From NCBI GenBank assembly GCA_050176585.1, contig JBFXHX010000013.1, positions 1-64,000 of the forward strand: a DNA stretch of 64,000 nucleotides, in the 5' to 3' direction. The stretch comes from CAYYWP01 sp050176585. GTDB lineage: Bacteria > Desulfobacterota > Binatia > HRBIN30 > CADEER01. This document shows, one piece after another, positions 60,024 through 64,000 of this stretch (positions are counted from its first letter, which is position 1; each line of letters opens with the position of its first letter). Below the pieces are notes generated by a model. That model did not search any database and was not told the DNA's origin. It worked only from the letters and a program-made list of their open reading frames with translations. Made by a program: the position numbers and the translations under genes.

Positions 60024-61202
60024 GTGCGGCGCCGTCTCCCGCTGATTCTCGGCGGCGCGCTGTTCGCCGTCCTCCTGGTCGAAGTGCTGCTGCGCGTGAG
60101 CGGTGCCATTCCGGAGGTCGCGAACCCGCTGCACAGCTTTCACGCGTCCGATCCTGCGCTCGGCTGGCGCGGCAAGCCGGACGTGACGATGCGCTTTCGC
60201 CGCCCGGATTTCGATGCGCTGGTCGCGCACGACGCCGATGGATGGCGCGTCCCCGATCCACAGCCGCCGGCCGATGTCACCCGCCGGCTGCTCGTCCTCG
60301 GTGATTCGTTCACCTGGGGGTGGGGCGTGAGCCAGGGCGAGCTGTTCACCGACCACCTGCAGCGCGCCCTGCCCGGGGTAGCCGTCGTGAACCGCGGGGT
60401 CAATGCGTACAGCACCGGCCAGGAGTACCTGGTGCTGCAGCGCGAGCTCGCGTCCAGCCGCTACGACGCGGTGCTGTTGCTCTTCTTCTACAACGACGTG
60501 AAGGACAATGCCGACCGCCGCCGCGGCCGGCGGCCGGTGTTCACGGTCGAGGGCGAGCGGCTCGTTCCGCCGGGGGCGCCGGCGAAGCCGCTGCGCGGCC
60601 CCTTGCAGACGTGGTTTCGGGAGCACAGCCGGGCGTTTCAGCTGGTCAGCTACGTCGCCGGCGCGCTCGGCCACGGGTTCGGCGAGCCGCCGATGCCGAT
60701 GTCGGCGCCGCCCGGCGCGCCCCCGATCGACTACCGCTCACTGCGCGGCGCGGCGGTCACGCAGAAGCTGCTCGCGGCCATGGCCGAAGCCGCCGCCGCG
60801 CATGGGGCCCGATTCGCGATCGTCTACGTGCCGCAGCGCAGCGAGCTGGGCGGCTTGAATACGCTGCCGGCGGTGCAGGCGGTGCACGATCTCGTGCGAG
60901 AGACCGCCGCGGCTCGCGGTATCCCGCTGATCGATCTCACCGCCGATTTCGCCGCCGCGATGCAGCGCGGCGAGGTCGTGGTGTTTCCGCACGACCAGCA
61001 CTGGAACGCCGCCGGCCACCGGCTGGCCGCGAGCCTGCTGCTCGCTTCACCGGTGGCTCGCCTCGAGCAGCTCGGCGGCGGCGGCGGTCGCGTCGCCGGC
61101 GTCGAGCACGGCGCGGATGACGGCCACGCCGTCCGCCCCCGCGCGGCGCACGGCCCCGACCCGGGCGGCATCGATCCCGCCGACCCCGAACAGCGGCAGT
61201 GA
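60024..61202 (+). CDS. membrane-anchored SGNH/GDSL-like hydrolase
   Basis: A 392-residue protein starting with GTG at 60024. A single N-terminal helix (LPLILGGALFAVLLVEVLLR) anchors it outside the cytoplasm. The SGNH block I serine lies in LLVLGDSFTWGWGVSQGE, an Asn lies in LLLFFYNDVKDN, and the catalytic Asp-His lies in FPHDQHWNAAGHRLAA. Members such as AlgX/AlgJ acetylate or deacetylate exported glycans. The domain seems to end near SPVARLEQLGG, but the frame runs on for about 40 more codons. It overlaps 156 bases of thiE on the other strand, which suggests a lost stop codon or unusual extension. Confidence 0.8.
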   Translation: MRRRLPLILGGALFAVLLVEVLLRVSGAIPEVANPLHSFHASDPALGWRGKPDVTMRFRRPDFDALVAHDADGWRVPDPQPPADVTRRLLVLGDSFTWGWGVSQGELFTDHLQRALPGVAVVNRGVNAYSTGQEYLVLQRELASSRYDAVLLLFFYNDVKDNADRRRGRRPVFTVEGERLVPPGAPAKPLRGPLQTWFREHSRAFQLVSYVAGALGHGFGEPPMPMSAPPGAPPIDYRSLRGAAVTQKLLAAMAEAAAAHGARFAIVYVPQRSELGGLNTLPAVQAVHDLVRETAAARGIPLIDLTADFAAAMQRGEVVVFPHDQHWNAAGHRLAASLLLASPVARLEQLGGGGGRVAGVEHGADDGHAVRPRAAHGPDPGGIDPADPEQRQ

Positions 61203-61685
61203 GGCGGCGGCGCGGGCCCGCGCGAGCGCTGCGACGCCCTGCGGCGGTCCGTACGGCTCCTTCGACGGCGTCGCGAACACGGGGCCGAACACCGCGAAGT
61301 CGGCGCCCGCCGCCGCCGCGGTCGCGACCTCCGTCGGGTGATGGGTCGAGACGCCGATCAGCTTTCCGGGGCCGAGCAACGCGCGCGCTTCGGCGACGGA
61401 AAACGAGTCGCCGGGCAGGTGGACGCCGTTGGCGCCGGACGCGAGAGCGACGTCGACGCGGTCGCTGACCAGCAAGCGCGCGCCCGCCGCCTGCGTCAGC
61501 GCCCGCAGCTCGACGGCCAGCGCCAGCAGCTCGCGCGCGGGCAGGTCGCGCTCGCGCAGCTGCACGGCGCGAATTCCGCCCCGCAGCGCGGCGCCCACGA
61601 CTGCGGCCAACGGGCGCCCGCCAGTCGCGCGCCGGTCGGTGATCAGATAGATTCCCCAGTCGCGCGGCGCGCAGCGCTCGTTCAT
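61047..61685 (-). CDS. thiE: thiamine-phosphate synthase
   Basis: A 212-residue TIM-barrel enzyme coupling the thiazole phosphate and the pyrimidine pyrophosphate to thiamine phosphate. Conserved segments: VQLRERDLPAREL, LLVSDRVDVALASGANGVHL, GVSTHHPTEVATAAAAGADF, FGPVFATPSKE and FGVGGIDAARVGAVRRAGAD. The ATG at 61685 gives normal length. It follows thiG on the same strand, separated by 256 bases that hold a REP-like repeat, so it may be cotranscribed with thiS-thiG. Its 3' end overlaps the SGNH gene. Confidence 0.93.
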   Translation of the reverse strand: MNERCAPRDWGIYLITDRRATGGRPLAAVVGAALRGGIRAVQLRERDLPARELLALAVELRALTQAAGARLLVSDRVDVALASGANGVHLPGDSFSVAEARALLGPGKLIGVSTHHPTEVATAAAAGADFAVFGPVFATPSKEPYGPPQGVAALARARAAASLPLFGVGGIDAARVGAVRRAGADGVAVIRAVLDAGDATAAAAELLEASHR

Positions 61686-61733
61686 GCGCCGGCGGTTAGC
61701 ATGAACCGCGAGCGGCAGCACTCTGGCCGGCGC

Positions 61734-61934
61734 AGGCTGTTGGCGGTTACGCTGTTCGCCGCCAGGGGGCTGAGTTCGTTTCGCCAGGCGTCAATTGGAT
61801 GCGGGCGTCGTGCACCCGCGCGAGAGGGGCATTCTGCCGTACCCGTTCTGTCCGCCGGCTCCCAGGGGCTTGTGTAAGCTATGTCGCCAGGCTGTACCCG
61901 GTAACGGCCTAACAGCTAGCAGCCTGACGGCTGG
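61734..61934. repeat. REP-like inverted pair, copy 3
   Basis: AGGCTGTTGGCGGTTACGCT at 61734-61753 contains the core GTTGGCGGTTACGCTGTT (61739-61756), 17 of 18 identical to the copy at 57797-57814. An opposed piece, GTAACGGCCTAACAGCTAGC with AGCCTGACGG after it, lies at 61901-61930. The pair spans most of the thiG-thiE spacer. No gene is seen in 61686-61941. Confidence 0.7.
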
Positions 61935-61941
61935 AAGTTGG

Positions 61942-62724
61942 CTACCCGATCAACCCCTCGATCGGGCTCGACGCGGTGGCGTAGAGCTTCTTCGGGATGC
62001 GGCCGGCGAGGAAGGCCTTGCGGCCGGCCTCGACGCCGAGCCGCATCGCCTCGGCCATCAGGATCGGGTCCTTGGCACCGGCGATCGCGGTGTTGAGCAG
62101 CACCGCGTCACACCCGAGCTCCATCGCGATCGCGACGTCCGATGCCGTGCCGACGCCGGCGTCGACGATCACCGGCACGCGGCTCTGCTCGAGGATGATG
62201 CGGATGTTGTACGGGTTGCGGATGCCGAGCCCCGAACCGATCGGCGCTGCCAGCGGCATCACCGCGGCGCAGCCGAGGTCTTCCAGGCGCCGTGCGGCGA
62301 TCGGATCGTCGCCGATGTAGGGCAGCACGGTAAAGCCTTCCTGCACCAGGACGCGGCACGCCTCGATCGTACCTTGCATGTCCGGGAATAGCGTCTTCTC
62401 GTCGCCGATGACCTCGACCTTCACTAGCGAGCCGACGCCCGCCTCGCGCGCGAGCCGCGCGGTGCGCACGGCGTCGGCGGCGGTGTAGCAGCCCGCCGTG
62501 TTCGGCAGGATCGTGATGCGCGAGAGGTCCAGGTGGTCGAGCAGGTTTTCCTGACCGGGGTCGGTGATGTTCACGCGGCGCACCGCGACGGTGACGATCT
62601 CGGCGCCCGAGGCGTCGATGGCCGCGCGCGTCTCGGCGAAGTCGCGGTACTTGCCGGTACCGACGATGAGCCGCGAGCGGTAGGACTTTCCGCCGAGCTC
62701 GAGCCGATCTTCCCCGCCGCTCAT
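61942..62724 (-). CDS. thiG: thiazole synthase
   Basis: A 260-residue enzyme making the thiazole phosphate of thiamine from deoxyxylulose phosphate, ThiS thiocarboxylate and dehydroglycine. The Schiff-base lysine region is GSLVKVEVIGDEKTLFPD; other conserved segments are ILPNTAGCYTAADAVRTARL, MPLAAPIGSGLGIRNPYN and VPVIVDAGVGTASDVAIAME. The length is normal. It starts 6 bases after thiS, forming a thiS-thiG unit. No thiO or thiH is adjacent. Confidence 0.96.
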   Translation of the reverse strand: MSGGEDRLELGGKSYRSRLIVGTGKYRDFAETRAAIDASGAEIVTVAVRRVNITDPGQENLLDHLDLSRITILPNTAGCYTAADAVRTARLAREAGVGSLVKVEVIGDEKTLFPDMQGTIEACRVLVQEGFTVLPYIGDDPIAARRLEDLGCAAVMPLAAPIGSGLGIRNPYNIRIILEQSRVPVIVDAGVGTASDVAIAMELGCDAVLLNTAIAGAKDPILMAEAMRLGVEAGRKAFLAGRIPKKLYATASSPIEGLIG

Positions 62725-62730
62725 GTGTGC

Positions 62731-62931
62731 TCACCCTCCGCCCATGAACTGGACGATTTCGATGATGTCGCCCTCGCGCAACGCGCGCTGCGCGAACTCT
62801 GCGCGCGGGACGATGTCGAGATTGATCTCCACCGCGACGCGGCGCGCGCCGAGCCCGAGCTCCTGCACCAGATCGCCGACGGTGATCGCATCGCGGAGCT
62901 CGCGCGCATCCCCGTTCAACATTACGCGCAT
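62731..62931 (-). CDS. thiS: sulfur carrier protein ThiS
   Basis: A 66-residue ubiquitin-fold sulfur carrier. It has RVMLNGDARELRDAITVGDL at the start, VAVEINLDIVPRAEFAQRAL in the middle and the glycine-ending tail IVQFMGGG, whose last Gly becomes the thiocarboxylate. It is the first gene of thiS-thiG-(thiE). I looked for a TPP riboswitch in the 231 bases upstream and did not recognise one. Confidence 0.94.
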   Translation of the reverse strand: MRVMLNGDARELRDAITVGDLVQELGLGARRVAVEINLDIVPRAEFAQRALREGDIIEIVQFMGGG

Positions 62932-63162
62932 GTGCGAGGATTAGATGCCGCGCGGTTTCTTTACAACGGAGGGGGGGTTTGGTAGGCGAGCCGCAGCGTC
63001 TTCGCCAATACCGCAACACTCAAACGACACGTGAGGCAGTCGAAGGCGGCGCGTCCGGCGGGCTCGCCGCGATCCGCGACCTGACCACATCGAGCCGTCC
63101 GAGACCGTCATGCGACCGGCCGCGGAGCGGGGCGCGCGGGCAGGCGCGGCGGGGAGGAATGC

Positions 63163-64000
63163 ATGGCTAGGATCGAGCGGGCGCTCATCAGCGTCAGCGA
63201 CAAGACGGGCTTGATCGACTTCGCCCGCGGGCTCCACGACCTGGGCGTGCAGATTCTGTCCACCGGCGGCACCGCGAAGGCGCTCAGCGCGGCGGGCATT
63301 CCGGTCCTGCAGGTGAGCGACTTCACCGGCTCGCCGGAGATCCTCGACGGCCGCGTGAAAACGCTGCACCCCAAGATCCACGGCGGCTTGCTCGGGCGGC
63401 GCGACGACGCCGCGCACCGCGAGCAGATGGCGGCCAACGGCATCGCACCGATCGACCTCGTCGTGGTGAACTTGTACCCGTTCGAATCCACCGTCGCAAA
63501 GCCCGGCTGCACGCTCGAAGAGGCAATCGAGAACATCGACATCGGCGGCCCGTCGATGATCCGCTCGGCGGCGAAGAACCACCACGACGTCGCGGTGATC
63601 ACCGATCCCGCCGATTACGCCCCGGTGCTCGCCGAGTTGGGCGCCGGTGGCGGCGGACTCTCCGATGCGACCCGCTCGCGCCTGGCGCGCCGCGCTTTTC
63701 AGACCACCGCGCGCTATGACGGCGCGATCGCGGACTGGCTCGGCGCGCGCGAAGCCACGGACGAGGCGCCCTTTGGCGAGACGCTCCATCTGGCGCTGCG
63801 CAAGGCGCAGGATCTGCGCTACGGCGAAAATCCGCACCAGCGCGCCGCCCTGTACGGCGACTTCCCCGCCATCGCCGAACAGCTCCACGGGAAGGAGCTG
63901 TCGTACAACAACATCCTCGATACCAACGCCGCGCTGTGGTTGATGCGGGAATTCCTCGGCGGTGCGCCGGCGGTCGCGATCCTCAAGCACAATACGCCCT
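63163..64000 (+). CDS. purH: bifunctional AICAR transformylase/IMP cyclohydrolase, 3' end beyond the window
   Basis: The first 279 codons of PurH, which carries out the last two steps of IMP synthesis. The IMP cyclohydrolase (MGS-like) domain is complete: ALISVSDKTGLIDFARGL, ILSTGGTAKALSAAGI, GRVKTLHPKIHGGLL and NIDIGGPSMIRSAAKNH. The transformylase domain begins with LRYGENPHQRAALYGD, and the visible part ends in AVAILKHNTP. GGGGAGG is upstream of the ATG at 63163. It is divergent from thiS. Confidence 0.96.
   Translation, partial: MARIERALISVSDKTGLIDFARGLHDLGVQILSTGGTAKALSAAGIPVLQVSDFTGSPEILDGRVKTLHPKIHGGLLGRRDDAAHREQMAANGIAPIDLVVVNLYPFESTVAKPGCTLEEAIENIDIGGPSMIRSAAKNHHDVAVITDPADYAPVLAELGAGGGGLSDATRSRLARRAFQTTARYDGAIADWLGAREATDEAPFGETLHLALRKAQDLRYGENPHQRAALYGDFPAIAEQLHGKELSYNNILDTNAALWLMREFLGGAPAVAILKHNTP

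Noticed and set aside
62932..63162. TPP riboswitch upstream of thiS
   Set aside because: I looked for the conserved CUGAGA and ACCUGAUC elements on the reverse strand and did not find them.

Overview
The window is 64 kb of very GC-rich, gene-dense bacterial DNA with two 100-base N runs, so it is a scaffold from a draft or metagenome assembly. Several features fit a deltaproteobacterial-type or Binatota-like (Desulfobacterota_B) bacterium: secreted proteins with dockerin-like double EF-hand tails, long Thr/Pro-rich linkers, many acyl-CoA and molybdenum enzymes, and GTG starts. This placement is an inference from gene content; there is no rRNA marker here.

Region by region. 1-7.1 kb: tRNA-Arg(UCG) cut by the left edge, then a cytoplasmic molybdopterin oxidoreductase, a lone xanthine-dehydrogenase/CoxL-type large subunit, a MetE-like zinc enzyme and a 4-oxalocrotonate-tautomerase-like protein, which together look like a small catabolic module. 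7.3-14.2 kb: a secreted DUF4412-like protein, a UbiB-like kinase, a sulfotransferase-like protein, a TraB-family membrane protein, a phytase-like esterase and a membrane protein. 14.2-18.1 kb: a tight reverse-strand operon of a mono-haem cytochrome c, a double-length GTP cyclohydrolase II and a SIS-SIS-creatininase fusion, an unusual set suggesting an unrecognised GTP-derived pathway. 18.3-22.6 kb: secreted metallopeptidase, Cys-rich lipoprotein, possible micro-ORF, DUF1207/BON protein, alpha/beta hydrolase.

22.9-36.2 kb: lytic transglycosylase, cupin plus acyl-CoA ligase pair, gpsA, an EamA exporter, a radical SAM enzyme, a SWIM-SNF2 helicase, kup, and small membrane proteins. 36.2-41.8 kb: three related secreted proteins and plsB. 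A tandem duplication is visible here: one copy carries a degenerate 3' end of plsB and a paralogue with its middle deleted. 42.0-44.0 kb: a bufferin-like RiPP cassette, with a secreted four-Cys precursor followed by an MNIO (DUF692) enzyme fused to its DUF2063 partner. 44.1-48.1 kb: a 1328-residue exported di-haem beta-propeller protein. 

48.3-64 kb: RNase HI with a viroplasmin-like tail, ettA, a FIST protein, an acyl-CoA synthetase and a small gene both cut by the second gap, a frameshifted Thr/Pro-rich membrane protein, an isomerase-DUF924 fusion, TerC, an esterase, moaA, an SGNH hydrolase, thiE/thiG/thiS, and the start of purH. A short REP-like repeat recurs in three intergenic regions between 49 and 62 kb. 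The genes work as many short operons. The strongest candidates for new biology are the fused MNIO cassette and the GTP cyclohydrolase II/SIS-creatininase/cytochrome operon.
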